The notes under the pieces: model-generated | Database searches by the model: none | The model's input: the letters and a program-made list of their open reading frames with translations, nothing else | Told to the model about the DNA's origin: nothing | In this document: in pieces, positions 32,553 through 42,352 of the stretch | Layout: every line of letters begins with the position of its first letter | How positions within the stretch are numbered: position 1 is the stretch's first letter | DNA from: Microbacterium horticulturae | GTDB lineage: Bacteria > Actinomycetota > Actinomycetes > Actinomycetales > Microbacteriaceae | Length of the DNA: 64,000 nucleotides | Assembly (NCBI RefSeq): GCF_029094505.1 | Contig: NZ_CP119108.1 | Span: 682,001-746,000 of the forward strand | Direction: 5' to 3' | Made by a program: the position numbers and the translations under genes

Positions 32553-35551
32553 AGCTGCACCGGCTCGAGCTGGAGGGTTTCGGTCCCTTCCTGCAGCGGC
32601 AGACGATCGACTTCGACGCGTTCGACGACGACGGCATCTTCCTCATCGCCGGGCGTACCGGTGCCGGCAAGTCGAGCATCCTCGACGGCGTGAGCTTCGC
32701 GCTCTACGGCGGCGTGCCGCGTTACGACGGTGCGGCAAAGGGACTGCGTAGCGACCACTGTCGTCCTGAAGACCGCAGCGAGGTCAGCCTCGAGTTCACG
32801 GTCGCCGACCGGCGCTGGCGCGTCACGCGCTCGCCGGAATACGAGCGACCGAAGAAGAGCGGCACGGGTCTCACGAAGGAGGAGCACCGTGCGGTCGTCG
32901 AAGAGCTGGTAGACGGCGAGTGGCTCGGCCGCGCCGCCAAGCCGCGCGAGGCGGCCGAGGTGCTCGGTGAGGTCCTCGGACTGAACCGTGAGCAGTTCCA
33001 GCAGGTGATCCTGCTCGCGCAGAACCGCTTTGCGCAGTTCCTGCTGGCGCCGGGCGGCGAGCGGCAGGCGCTGTTGCGCACGTTGTTCGGGTCGCGCACG
33101 TACCAGGACTACGAGCGCGCCCTCGATGAGCGGCGAAAGGCCGCCGACGCAGCCGTGGCAGACCGCGCGCGCGACGTCGAGATGCTGCTCGCCGAAGCCG
33201 AACGCCTCATCGCCGCACATGAACTCGGCGGTGACCGGCTGACGGGAGAAGAACCCGCGCCCGCGGCGCTGGTCGATCGCCTCGCCGCCCTCGACCGTGC
33301 ACTCGAGCGTGGCCGATATCGCACCGAGGTGCTCGACGCCGCCCGTACCGAGACGGTCGCCGCCCGCGATGCGGCCTTCACCGCCCACGAGGGCCTGAAG
33401 CGGCTGCACGAGAGCGCGCAGGCGCGGGATGACGCGCGCGCCGCGCTGGCGTCGCTCGAGGTGCGTGCCGCCGGGGTCGACGCCGACCGCGGCACGCTCG
33501 AGGCCGCCCGGCGGGCCGAGACGTTGCGGGCCACGCTCGAGGCTGCAGAGACCGCTGTGGAGACAGCGCAGGCCGCGCGCACCGCCGAGGCCACTGCGCG
33601 CGCCGCGTGGGAGCGGGCCGGGGGAGGCGCGAACGTCGACGCCGACGCGCTGGCCGCGTTCGTCGACGATCTCACCGGGCAGCTGGCCCGCTGGGCCGAT
33701 GCCCGCGCGCACGAGGGAGCGCTCGACGGACTGCGCGAACAGCAAGCCGTCTCCGAACGCACCGTTGCCGAGCTCGAGACGCAGCTGGCCACCCTGACCG
33801 CTCGGCGCAACGGCCTGCCCGCGCGGCGCGCCGAACTCGACGATGCCCTGCGCACACACGAGGCGACCGCGGCCACCGTCGACGATGCACAGGCCGCCCT
33901 GACGTCTGCGACCGAGCGGCGGGACGCGGCCCTCGAGGTGGAGACGCTCGGCGAGAAGCTGCGGGAGGCAGAGAAGCGCAAGCTCGCCCGGCGCGAGGCA
34001 GCCACGGCAGCCGCCGCCGCGGCTGACGCGCTGCTGCGCCGACGCGTCGAAGAGCGTGCCGGTGAGCTGGCCGCGGACCTCGTCGACGACGTCCCGTGCC
34101 CGGTGTGCGGGTCGACCGAGCATCCGCAGCCGGCTCCGCGCGGTGACGCGCCGGTCACGGACGACGAGTTGGCGGCCGCCGACGAAGAGCGGGCGACAGC
34201 CCTCGACCGTGCTCGCCTCGCCGACGAGGCACACACCCAGGCCCTCGCGACGCACGCCGAGGCCCGGGCCCGCGCCGGCGGCCTCGATCTCGACGCCGCG
34301 CAGCACACGCACGACGAGGCCGCGCAGCGGCTGATGTCTGCGCAAGAGGCCCTGCGGACCCGCGACGCGCTGCGTGCCGAGCGCGCGCAGCTGGAGAGCG
34401 AAGACACGCGACTGGCCGCTGAACTCGACGACGTGCGCGCACGGGTGTCCGCGGCACGCGACGAACGAGTTGCGCTCGCGGAGCGGGTGTCGACATCGTC
34501 CGCGGCCGTCGAGCAGGCGCGGGGCGACTTCGACACCGTCGCGGCACGCATCGCAGACGGTGAGCAGCGCCGCGATGCGGCATCCCGCCTCCGTGACGCG
34601 GTCGCCACCCTGCGCGTCGCCGACACGGCCGCGCGCGCGGCGACGGATGACCGTGACCGGCGCGTCGCCGCATCCGCTTTCGCCGATGCCGCCGCGGCCC
34701 GCGACGCGCTGCGGGCCGAGGCTGAGCGGACCCGCCTCGATGAAGCGATTCGCGCATTCGAGACCGAGCGTGAGGCGCAGCGCGTCCGCCTCGTCGACCT
34801 CGAGATGCGTCTGGCGGGTGTCGACGACCCGCTCCCCGCGCTGGCCGCGAGCGAGACGGCGCTGGCCGACGCGCACGAGGCCGCGCAGGCGGCCGCACGT
34901 CGGGCCGCCGCGATGTCCGCGGGTGTGGAATCGCTCGCGGGCCTCTCCGCGCGCGCGAGCGCGGCGCACGCGCAGATCGCCGACTTGGAGGCGCATCGAC
35001 GTCTCGTCGCGGGCGTCGCCGACGCAGTCGCCGGCCGCAACGAACGCAAGATGGACCTCGAGACCTACGTGCTCGCCGCCGAGCTGGAGCAGATCGTCGC
35101 CGCCGCGAATCTGCGGCTCGACGCGATGTCACAGGGCCGTTACCGACTCGCGCATACCGACGCTCTCGCGGCCCGCAATGCGGCCAGCGGGCTGGGACTC
35201 GAGATCGTCGACGCCTATACCGGGCAGGCGCGGCCCGCGCAGTCGCTGTCGGGCGGTGAGACGTTCCTCGCCTCGCTCGCGCTCGCCCTGGGCCTGGCGC
35301 AGGTCGTGACCGACCGCGCCGGCGGCATCCGCCTCGACACGCTCTTCATCGACGAGGGGTTCGGCTCGCTCGACCCCGAGACGCTGGACCTGGCCATGCG
35401 CACGCTCGACGAGTTGCGCGAGGGTGGCCGCACGGTGGGCGTGATCAGCCACGTCGAAGCGATGAAAGAACAGATCCCGGCGCAGCTGCTGGTGGAGGCG
35501 GCAGCGCACGGGCCGAGCGCGGTGCGTCAGAGCGCGCTCGACCCGGCGTGA
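32549..35551 (+). CDS. sbcC: Exonuclease SbcCD, subunit C (Rad50-like ATPase)
   Basis: 1000 residues. Walker A is GRTGAGKSS near residue 36; a long Ala/Arg/Glu-rich coiled coil follows, broken by the zinc hook CPVCGS (Cys517 and Cys520), then a second coiled coil. The C-terminus has the ABC signature LSGGETFLASLALALGLAQ and Walker B LDTLFIDEGFGSLDPE. The two heads form an ATP-driven clamp for SbcD. Coupled to sbcD by a 4-nt overlap. Ends 3 nt from the stop of the convergent gene. Confidence 0.96.
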   Translation: MKLHRLELEGFGPFLQRQTIDFDAFDDDGIFLIAGRTGAGKSSILDGVSFALYGGVPRYDGAAKGLRSDHCRPEDRSEVSLEFTVADRRWRVTRSPEYERPKKSGTGLTKEEHRAVVEELVDGEWLGRAAKPREAAEVLGEVLGLNREQFQQVILLAQNRFAQFLLAPGGERQALLRTLFGSRTYQDYERALDERRKAADAAVADRARDVEMLLAEAERLIAAHELGGDRLTGEEPAPAALVDRLAALDRALERGRYRTEVLDAARTETVAARDAAFTAHEGLKRLHESAQARDDARAALASLEVRAAGVDADRGTLEAARRAETLRATLEAAETAVETAQAARTAEATARAAWERAGGGANVDADALAAFVDDLTGQLARWADARAHEGALDGLREQQAVSERTVAELETQLATLTARRNGLPARRAELDDALRTHEATAATVDDAQAALTSATERRDAALEVETLGEKLREAEKRKLARREAATAAAAAADALLRRRVEERAGELAADLVDDVPCPVCGSTEHPQPAPRGDAPVTDDELAAADEERATALDRARLADEAHTQALATHAEARARAGGLDLDAAQHTHDEAAQRLMSAQEALRTRDALRAERAQLESEDTRLAAELDDVRARVSAARDERVALAERVSTSSAAVEQARGDFDTVAARIADGEQRRDAASRLRDAVATLRVADTAARAATDDRDRRVAASAFADAAAARDALRAEAERTRLDEAIRAFETEREAQRVRLVDLEMRLAGVDDPLPALAASETALADAHEAAQAAARRAAAMSAGVESLAGLSARASAAHAQIADLEAHRRLVAGVADAVAGRNERKMDLETYVLAAELEQIVAAANLRLDAMSQGRYRLAHTDALAARNAASGLGLEIVDAYTGQARPAQSLSGGETFLASLALALGLAQVVTDRAGGIRLDTLFIDEGFGSLDPETLDLAMRTLDELREGGRTVGVISHVEAMKEQIPAQLLVEAAAHGPSAVRQSALDPA

Positions 35552-35554
35552 CCC

Positions 35555-36484
35555 CTACTGCTCGACGAGGTACTTCTGCGCGGACTCGAGGATGTCGCGC
35601 ATGAACTTCTCGGCCTGCTCCTGGGTGAACATGTCGTTGCTCGACGAGACCAGCGTCTCGGCCTCCGTTGCGATGACGTCATCACCGAGGGTGGTGTATT
35701 CGCTCAGGAGCGTGGTACCCAGGAACACCAGCGTGTCGTCGGAGTACACGGAATCGATCGTGGCGTCGTCCACCGAGGGCTCGATCTCCTTGAAGACGGC
35801 GCGGATCTTCGGACGCACGTCGGCGAGGTACGCGTCTTCGTCATAAGTGCCGTCGACCGGCGCGGCGTTCTCCTCCGTCGTGCCCTCGTCGGTCGCGCTG
35901 CCATCGGCCGGTGCCGTCGCCGCCGTCGACGGCGATGTGGCCGATTCCACCGCCGAGTTGACCGTCCCGACGAGCATCCACACGATCGAGATCCAGAGCG
36001 CGAAGACGAACACTATCCCGCCGACGACGGAGACGACGAGACCGGCGATGCCCAGGCCCTTGCCTCCCTGCTTGCGGCTGGCCAGCACCACGATCGAGAG
36101 CACGAATGCGGCCAGCAGCAGCACGCCGCCCACGATCGCGAAGATCAGCCCGATGGGGAAGAATCCGATGCAGGCGGCGATGAATCCGACCACCGCCAGG
36201 ATCAGCGAGACCAGGGCCAGCGTCTTCGGCCGGTTGTCGGGCTGCTGCGGCAGGCCGGGCACCGGCTGGCCGTAACCCGACGGCGGCACCGGCGGATAGG
36301 CGCCCGGCTGTCCCTGCGCGTACGGCTGCTGGTAACCCTGCGGGTAGCCGGCCGGTGCGGGGGGAGGCGTCGCAGGACCGGCCGCAGGAACGGGTGCCGG
36401 ACCGCCCGAGGGAGCGCCGGCGGGGGCCGGCGGGACCGGCGGAACCGCGCCCGCAGGGGCGTTCGGATCGTGGGGAGTGGACAC
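35555..36484 (-). CDS. Pro-rich, three-helix membrane protein with extracytoplasmic tail
   Basis: 309 residues from GTG 36484, preceded at 6 nt by GGAG; earlier codons lack a normal start. The first 85 residues are Pro/Gly/Tyr/Gln-rich and disordered (YPQGYQQPYAQGQPG). Three helices follow (about residues 92-172) in the DUF4190-like arrangement. An Ala/Thr/Ser linker leads to a C-terminal acidic domain of about 100 residues that starts YDEDAYLADVRPKIRAVFKEI and would lie outside the cell. Similar proteins are common and uncharacterised in actinobacteria. Confidence 0.8.
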   Translation of the reverse strand: MSTPHDPNAPAGAVPPVPPAPAGAPSGGPAPVPAAGPATPPPAPAGYPQGYQQPYAQGQPGAYPPVPPSGYGQPVPGLPQQPDNRPKTLALVSLILAVVGFIAACIGFFPIGLIFAIVGGVLLLAAFVLSIVVLASRKQGGKGLGIAGLVVSVVGGIVFVFALWISIVWMLVGTVNSAVESATSPSTAATAPADGSATDEGTTEENAAPVDGTYDEDAYLADVRPKIRAVFKEIEPSVDDATIDSVYSDDTLVFLGTTLLSEYTTLGDDVIATEAETLVSSSNDMFTQEQAEKFMRDILESAQKYLVEQ

Positions 36485-36551
36485 AGAGATCTCCAAGCAT
36501 GTGTACAGGTGCGATCAAAAGCCTATCCGGCCAGGCGGGAAATGCCCGGTC

Positions 36552-38012
36552 TCATGTCAGAAGATCATGCGACACCGGCCGCACCAGAAGACGTCTCCGA
36601 TCGCGCATCCACCGCTGGCCGGTCTCGCGAAACTCCGCGCGTGTCGCGAACCGGTACCGGTAGGAGACGACACGCACCCACCGCGGTTCGGTTCCCGAGA
36701 ACGGATCCCTTGCGAGCAGGCGCAGCACCCCGGCATCCGCCCGCAGGAGGGCGATCAGAAACTGCTCGAACCAGGGATCCAGCACGCGCCCCAGCGGCAG
36801 AAACCACATCAACCAGTCCAGCCGCAGATGGTACGGCGCGAACTGTGCCGGAATGCGCCGCAGCGGCCCCGGCTTGCCCTTGAACACGTACTCGGCCCAG
36901 GTTGCGCCATCCGGATCGTGATCCTGCGTGCCCTCGACGACGTACTCGATGCGGGTCATGGTCACGGTGCCGAACGCACCGTACGCATTGGCCAGCTGCC
37001 ACCGGTTGAAGCTCGCGTTCATCAGCTGACGACGCGCCACGAGGTTGCGCGCCGGCCACCAGCTGAGCACCGCATAGAGCACGAAGACGGCAGCGGTCAC
37101 GATCACCCAGTACAGCGGGATGCCGCGGCCCCCAGACGTGGAGGCCGCGGGGATGCCGTAGCCCGAGAACGCGAGGACGACCGTCGCCCAGTTCAACCAC
37201 GCGAAATTGCCCGTGAGCACGAGCCACAGCTGCGTCGCGATCATGATCGTGGCTGCGACCGCGCCGATGATCGCCGGCACCGGGGAATCGACCCACAGAC
37301 CCACCAGGGGCGCGAAAAGGAACCACGGCACCACGAGCTGCGCAAAGTGGTTGCCCAGCACCTCGAGCCGATGGAACCACGCCGGCAGCAGATGCGCCTG
37401 GCGGCTGAGCGGTCCCGGCATCGGCTGCGTCTCGTGGTGGTACATCAGCGCCGTGAGGTCACGCCACTCCCGCCCGCCGCGGATCTTGATCATGCCGCCA
37501 CCGAATTCGAGGCGGAACACGAGCCACCAGAACAGCACGATGATCACGACCGGGGGAGCCTGATCGTGCGGGCCGAGGAATGCCGCGAGGAAGCCGGCCT
37601 CCAGCAGCAGCATCTCCCAGCCGAATCCGTAGAACGTCTGGCCGAGCGAGACGATCGACATGTATCCCAGCCACAGGGCGAGGAAGCACAGCGCCGGCAC
37701 CCAGGGCGGACCCAGTTGCGGGATGCCGCAGACCAGCGCCGCGGCCACGCTGATGCCGGCCACGCACAGCGCACGCAGCCGTCGGTCCGTGTAGCGAAGT
37801 CGCCGGAAGAGGGTGGGGCGCAGCATCCCGGCCGCCCGCTTCGACCCGCGTGCCCACGCGAGCAGTCGCGGTGCCGGCAGCAGCCCGTGCTCGCCCAGCA
37901 GCGCGGGGAACTGGTGGAACGACGAGAGGAACGCGATCACGAACAGGGCCGCGATGCCGCGCTGCAGCACCTCCCGGGCGAAGCCGAAGTCGACGGCGGC
38001 GAAGGCGTCCAC
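36552..38012 (-). CDS. Lipase maturation factor family membrane protein
   Basis: 486 residues from GTG 38012, one base after the stop of the oxidoreductase (TGA-T-GTG). About eight hydrophobic helices are followed by the family's soluble C-terminal part with YVFKGKPGPLRRIPAQFAPYHLRLDWLMWFLPL and the end segment LLARDPFSGTEPRWVRVVSYRYRF. In animals the family folds secreted lipases in the ER; the bacterial role is unknown. The tight spacing implies an operon with the FAD oxidoreductase. Confidence 0.92.
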   Translation of the reverse strand: MDAFAAVDFGFAREVLQRGIAALFVIAFLSSFHQFPALLGEHGLLPAPRLLAWARGSKRAAGMLRPTLFRRLRYTDRRLRALCVAGISVAAALVCGIPQLGPPWVPALCFLALWLGYMSIVSLGQTFYGFGWEMLLLEAGFLAAFLGPHDQAPPVVIIVLFWWLVFRLEFGGGMIKIRGGREWRDLTALMYHHETQPMPGPLSRQAHLLPAWFHRLEVLGNHFAQLVVPWFLFAPLVGLWVDSPVPAIIGAVAATIMIATQLWLVLTGNFAWLNWATVVLAFSGYGIPAASTSGGRGIPLYWVIVTAAVFVLYAVLSWWPARNLVARRQLMNASFNRWQLANAYGAFGTVTMTRIEYVVEGTQDHDPDGATWAEYVFKGKPGPLRRIPAQFAPYHLRLDWLMWFLPLGRVLDPWFEQFLIALLRADAGVLRLLARDPFSGTEPRWVRVVSYRYRFATRAEFRETGQRWMRDRRRLLVRPVSHDLLT

Positions 38013-38013
38013 A

Positions 38014-39477
38014 TCACGCTCCGAACAGTTCCTCGAGGCCCGCCGGCGCACCGGCATCCCGCAGGGCCGTGCGCGCGGCGTGCCAGCCGGGCATCCCGTG
38101 CACGCCGGGACCGGGCGGGGTCGAAGCAGACGCGAGATACACACCGCGCATCGGCGTGCGCCACGGCACCGTCGACACGATCGGGCGGCGCACCGCCTGA
38201 GCCATCGAGAACGTGCCGCCCAGGATGTCGCCACCGATCTCGGCGGGGTTGTACGCCTGCCGCTGTGCCGCGGTCATCGCGTGCGTCGCGAGCACCCGGT
38301 CGCGGAATCCCGGGGCGAATCGCTCGACCTGCCGGGTGACCGTCTCGGTCGGATCGAGCATCGACCCCGCCGGCACGTGGATGTATGCCCAGAGCACCTG
38401 ATGCCCGCGCGGCGCACGGGTGGCGTCGAGCACGCTGGGCTGCACGGCGAGCACATACGGCCGCTCGGCGATGCGGCCGGCCGCGATAGCGTTCTCGCCC
38501 GACTCGATCTCGGCGCGTGTGCCGCCCACATGCACGGTGGGCGAGAGTGCGACATCGGGGTTCGCCCACGGCACCGGCCCGTCGAGCGCGAAATCGACCT
38601 TCGCCACCGCGGGGCCGTACCGGTAGCGGCGCACGGCGCGGGCATAGCGGGCGGGCACGTCGGGCAGGGTCAGCGCGAGGCGCGGTGCGGCGTCCAGCAG
38701 CAGCAGATCGCCCGCGGCCGGGTCGCCCCAGTCGAGCAGTGAGAGGTCGCCGACGCGGTGGTCGAGATCGATCTCGCCGCCGTGTGCCCGCAGATCGGCG
38801 ATCAGGGCGTCGGCGATGGCCTGCGCGCCGCCGCGCGGGTACGCCCAGCCGGTGGAGTGCGCGTGGGCGAGGAGATAGAGGGCTGACGCGGTGGCCGCCA
38901 GCGACGGCAGCCGCGTGTTGGCATGGGCGACCACCCCGGTCAGCAGAGCCGCGCCCTCGTCGGTGCGGAAGGTATGCAGCATCCGTCGCCCCGCAGCCGT
39001 GCCCACCTCGAGCATGCGCAGCGCGAAACGGGTGGTGGTGATCGGATGCCGCGGCACGCGCAGCAGCTGGTTCCCGGTGAAGTCCACGACGTGGTCGAGA
39101 TGGCGGTTCAGCGGTCGCACGAGGCTGCGCCAGGCGCGCCCGTCGGCGCCCAGCTCCGCGACCGTGCGATCGAGGTCGCGCCAGGCCAGCGCGGCGCGCC
39201 CGTCGTCGAGCGGATGCGCGAACGAGACGTCCGGCACGATCCAATCGATGCGATCGAGCCCGAACGCGCGGAAGAACGGCGAGCTCAGCGCCGCCGGATG
39301 CACGGCCGAGCACACGTCGTGGCGGTAGCCGGGCAGCGTGAGGGGCGAGGTGCGCACGCCGCCGCCGGGGGTGGATGCGGCTTCGACCACCCGCACCGCG
39401 TAGCCTGCGCGGGCGAGGGAGACAGCGGCGGCCAGGCCGTTCGGCCCGCTGCCGACGATCGTCGCGCGTCGTGCCAT
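38014..39477 (-). CDS. FAD-dependent NAD(P)-oxidoreductase, phytoene-desaturase-like
   Basis: 487 residues. The N-terminus MARRATIVGSGPNGLAAAVSLARAGYAVRVVEA is a complete FAD-binding Rossmann start, with GGGVRT and the C-terminal FAD contact GVYLASASTPPGPGVHGMPGWHAA. This is the CrtI/amine-oxidase superfamily, many of which desaturate or isomerise carotenoids and retinoids; no carotenoid genes are near, so the substrate is open. CAGACT lies 6 nt before the ATG (leaderless). It is followed after 1 nt by the lipase-maturation-factor-like gene. Confidence 0.9.
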   Translation of the reverse strand: MARRATIVGSGPNGLAAAVSLARAGYAVRVVEAASTPGGGVRTSPLTLPGYRHDVCSAVHPAALSSPFFRAFGLDRIDWIVPDVSFAHPLDDGRAALAWRDLDRTVAELGADGRAWRSLVRPLNRHLDHVVDFTGNQLLRVPRHPITTTRFALRMLEVGTAAGRRMLHTFRTDEGAALLTGVVAHANTRLPSLAATASALYLLAHAHSTGWAYPRGGAQAIADALIADLRAHGGEIDLDHRVGDLSLLDWGDPAAGDLLLLDAAPRLALTLPDVPARYARAVRRYRYGPAVAKVDFALDGPVPWANPDVALSPTVHVGGTRAEIESGENAIAAGRIAERPYVLAVQPSVLDATRAPRGHQVLWAYIHVPAGSMLDPTETVTRQVERFAPGFRDRVLATHAMTAAQRQAYNPAEIGGDILGGTFSMAQAVRRPIVSTVPWRTPMRGVYLASASTPPGPGVHGMPGWHAARTALRDAGAPAGLEELFGA

Positions 39478-39596
39478 GCGTCAAGTCTGGCACTCCGCAC
39501 CGACGCCGGCAGGGGGGTTGCGGCCGGTCGGGACACATGTCGGAGGAGAACGGGGGATGATGGAGACACAGGCTCACGAGGGGGAGGGTGGTTGAG

Positions 39597-40196
39597 ATGG
39601 AATCGACGAAGCTGGACGCTCCGGAGGGCATCGAAGCGCGCGTGGGATGGGCGCCGGGCACCGAGGCGCCCGCCCGTATCCGGCAGCTGACCAAGGAGCT
39701 CCTCGCCGAGAAGCTTCAGATCGATGCCGCCTTCATCGACGTCTCGAAAGAAGAGCCCGCACAGTTCGGGCACCACCCGCAGCCGATCGCATCGATCGAC
39801 GGCCGCGCGGTGCCGCTCATGATCCGCACCGCCAGCTTCCGCACCGCGACGGTGGTCGCCGTGCGCGACCCGGGACTGCTGATGGGGCTCGACATCCGCG
39901 ACCGGCGGCCCGACGAGGCCGCTGTGCACGAGATCCGCAGTCACTCGCATCTGTGGGACGAGCACAGCCTGTGGGACAACGCCACGCCCGAGAAACTCGT
40001 TCTGCACTGGTCACGCGTGCAGGCCGTGCGGCAGGCCGATCCCCGCGGGATCAGCGTGCGCCCCGAGCAGGTCAAGCTCGATCCGCCGTTCTCGCGCGCG
40101 TTCACGCCCGACCGTCGCGGCGACTACAAGCTCGTCGATCTGTCGCGCAATGGCTTCGTCATCACGCTCGCGTACGGGGCGCCCACGACGGAGTGA
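39597..40196 (+). CDS. Degenerate 4'-phosphopantetheinyl transferase-like protein
   Basis: 199 residues from ATG 39597 with GGAGG 9 nt upstream. The layout resembles Sfp-type phosphopantetheinyl transferases: PVAV/LMGLDIRDRRPDE matches the GxD magnesium motif, and LHWSRVQAVRQADPRG aligns with the W(S/T)xKEAxxK motif. In the latter the Lys-Glu pair is Val-Gln and the last Lys is Gln, so catalysis is doubtful. It may be a pseudoenzyme or a different activity. The family link is a motif-level inference. Converges with nadE across a hairpin. Confidence 0.5.
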   Translation: MESTKLDAPEGIEARVGWAPGTEAPARIRQLTKELLAEKLQIDAAFIDVSKEEPAQFGHHPQPIASIDGRAVPLMIRTASFRTATVVAVRDPGLLMGLDIRDRRPDEAAVHEIRSHSHLWDEHSLWDNATPEKLVLHWSRVQAVRQADPRGISVRPEQVKLDPPFSRAFTPDRRGDYKLVDLSRNGFVITLAYGAPTTE

Positions 40197-40205
40197 CGTC
40201 GGTCG

Positions 40206-40230
40206 CCCCCCGAGCGCGCAGCGCGCGGGG
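40206..40230. terminator. Bidirectional GC hairpin between PPTase-like gene and nadE
   Basis: GCGCGC-A-GCGCGC (40214-40226) flanked by CCCC (40208-40211) and GGGG (40227-40230) forms a stable stem with a GA bulge in the 44-nt gap of two convergent genes. Position and stability suit a shared terminator. Confidence 0.6.
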
Positions 40231-40240
40231 CGAAACGTGG

Positions 40241-42304
40241 CTACTCGACGAGGTCGGGCAGCGCCGCGTTCAGCTCGGCCAGCCAGGCGCGCGCGTTGCC
40301 GTCCGACGGTGCACGCCAGTCGCCCCGCGGTGACAGCGAGCCCGCCGGTGACACCTTGGGGCCGTTCGGAATCGCCGTGCGCTTGAACTGTGCGAACCCG
40401 AAGAAGCGCTGCAGGAACACCTGCAGCCACTTCACGATCGTGGGCAGGTCGTACGCGTAGCGGTCGTCGACGGGAAAGCCGGGGGGCCAGGCTCCGGCAT
40501 CCTTGTCTTCCCACGCATGCTGCGCGAGGAACGCGATCTTCGAGGGGCGCGCGCCGTAGCGCATCGTGTGGAAGAGGGCGAAGTCGTGCAGCGCGTAGGG
40601 GCCGATGCGGTCTTCGGTCGACTGCATCTTGCCGTCCTGCCCGGCCGGCACCAGCTCGGGGCTGATCTCGGTGTCGAGCACCGACTGCAGCACGTCGGCG
40701 GCCGCGGCATCCACCCACCCCTCATCGGCACCCGTGGCGATGACCCAGCGGATGAGGTGCTGGATGAGCGTCTTGGGCACGCCGGAGTTGACGGCATAAT
40801 GGCTCATCTGGTCGCCGACCCCGTACGTCGACCAGCCCAGGGCGATCTCGGAGAGGTCGCCGGTGCCGACCACGAATCCGCCGCGCTGGTTCGCCAGGCG
40901 GAACAGATAGTCGGTGCGCAGCCCGGCCTGCACGTTCTCGAACGTGACGTCGTGCACGGGCTCGCCGCTGGCGAAGGGGTGGCCCATCTTCGTGAGCAGT
41001 TCCATCGCGGCGGGGCGGATGTCGATGGTCTCGACCGATGCGCCGATGGCCTCGGCCAGCGCTATGGCGTTGTTCTTGGTGTGCTCGCTGGTGGCGAAGC
41101 CCGGCATCGTGAAGGTGAGGATGTCGCTGCGTGGCCGGCCCATGCGGTCCATGGCACGGGCTATCACGAGCAGCGCGTGGGTGGAGTCGAGCCCGCCCGA
41201 TACGCCCAGCAGCGGCTTCGGATCGCCGATCGCGCGCATGCGCTGGATGAGCCCCTCGACCTGGATGTTGAAGGCTTCGTAGCAGTCCAGGGCGAGCCGC
41301 TGTTCATCGTCGGGCACGAACGGGAAGCGGTCGACGTGCCGGCGCAGCCCGATGTCGTCGGCCGGAGGCTCGAGGGAGACCTCGATCGTGAGGAAGTCGC
41401 CGACGCCGGCCGATATGCGGTTGTCGTCGAACGTGCCCTGCCGGATGCGGTCTTGGCGCAGCCGGTCGAGGTCGACGTCGGCGACCGAGCGGCGCGGGCC
41501 GTCGGGGAAGCGCTCGGTCTCGGTGAGCAGGTCTCCGCCCTCGAAGATCATGGTCTGGCCGTCCCATGACACGTCGTTCGTCGACTCGCCCATGCCGGCA
41601 GCGGCATACGCGTAGGCGGCGACGCAGCGCAGCGACTGCGAGCGGCACAGTGTCTTGCGGTCTTCGGCGCGCGCGATAGTGATCGGGCTGCCCGAAAGGT
41701 TCACCAGTACGGTGGCGCCGGCCAGTGCCGCCTGCGACGACGGCGGGACGGGGACCCAGACGTCCTCACACACTTCGGCGTGCAGCACGAGGCCGGGCAC
41801 GTCGCGCACGTCGAAGAGCAGGTCGGTGCCGAACGCGACGTCGCGCTCGCCGATGCGGATCGGCTCGCCCGACCACGGCTCGCCCGCCGCGAACCAGCGC
41901 CGCTCGTAGAACTCGCGGTACGTGGGCAGGTGCCCCTTGGGTGCGACCCCGATGATCTGCCCGCGATGGATGACCACCGCGCAGTTGTAGAGGCGGTTGC
42001 GATGGCGCAGGGGTGCACCCACCACGAGGATCGGGAACAGATCAGTGGATGCCGCGGCCAGGTGCTCGAGCGCGGCCTCGACGCCGTCGAGCACGGCGTC
42101 TTGCATGAACAGGTCGTCGATGGAGTAGCCGGTGAGACACAACTCGGGGAACACCGCGACCGCGGTCTTGTCGGCGTCGCACTCCCGTGCCGCGTCGAGC
42201 ACGGCCTCGGCATTGGTCGCCGGATCGGCCAGGGCGATCGGGATCGTGCAGGCGGCGACGCGCGCGAATCCGTGCCGGTAGGCGCTGGCGAAGGGCAGGC
42301 TCAT
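40241..42304 (-). CDS. nadE: Glutamine-dependent NAD+ synthase
   Basis: 687 residues, the two-domain length found in actinobacteria. The N-terminal nitrilase domain has its triad in FPELCLTGY (Glu54), PKGHLPTY (Lys123) and EVCEDVW (Cys179) and releases ammonia from glutamine. The C-terminal domain has the ATP-pyrophosphatase motif SGGLDSTHAL and makes NAD+ from deamido-NAD+. CAGACT lies 6 nt before the ATG with no Shine-Dalgarno, so a leaderless message is likely. Confidence 0.97.
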   Translation of the reverse strand: MSLPFASAYRHGFARVAACTIPIALADPATNAEAVLDAARECDADKTAVAVFPELCLTGYSIDDLFMQDAVLDGVEAALEHLAAASTDLFPILVVGAPLRHRNRLYNCAVVIHRGQIIGVAPKGHLPTYREFYERRWFAAGEPWSGEPIRIGERDVAFGTDLLFDVRDVPGLVLHAEVCEDVWVPVPPSSQAALAGATVLVNLSGSPITIARAEDRKTLCRSQSLRCVAAYAYAAAGMGESTNDVSWDGQTMIFEGGDLLTETERFPDGPRRSVADVDLDRLRQDRIRQGTFDDNRISAGVGDFLTIEVSLEPPADDIGLRRHVDRFPFVPDDEQRLALDCYEAFNIQVEGLIQRMRAIGDPKPLLGVSGGLDSTHALLVIARAMDRMGRPRSDILTFTMPGFATSEHTKNNAIALAEAIGASVETIDIRPAAMELLTKMGHPFASGEPVHDVTFENVQAGLRTDYLFRLANQRGGFVVGTGDLSEIALGWSTYGVGDQMSHYAVNSGVPKTLIQHLIRWVIATGADEGWVDAAAADVLQSVLDTEISPELVPAGQDGKMQSTEDRIGPYALHDFALFHTMRYGARPSKIAFLAQHAWEDKDAGAWPPGFPVDDRYAYDLPTIVKWLQVFLQRFFGFAQFKRTAIPNGPKVSPAGSLSPRGDWRAPSDGNARAWLAELNAALPDLVE

Positions 42305-42352
42305 GCCCCCAGTCTGGCACCTGGCGGATGATGTCGGTGTGGACAGGCGGGG

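Noticed and set aside
32282-34996. Long open frame antisense to sbcC
   Set aside because: sbcC has intact Walker, zinc-hook and ABC signature motifs; the antisense product shows no domain and extreme Arg/Gly content.
31401-35551. sbcDC as part of a defence island
   Set aside because: The pair is a standard chromosomal repair operon in this group and no known defence gene lies near it.
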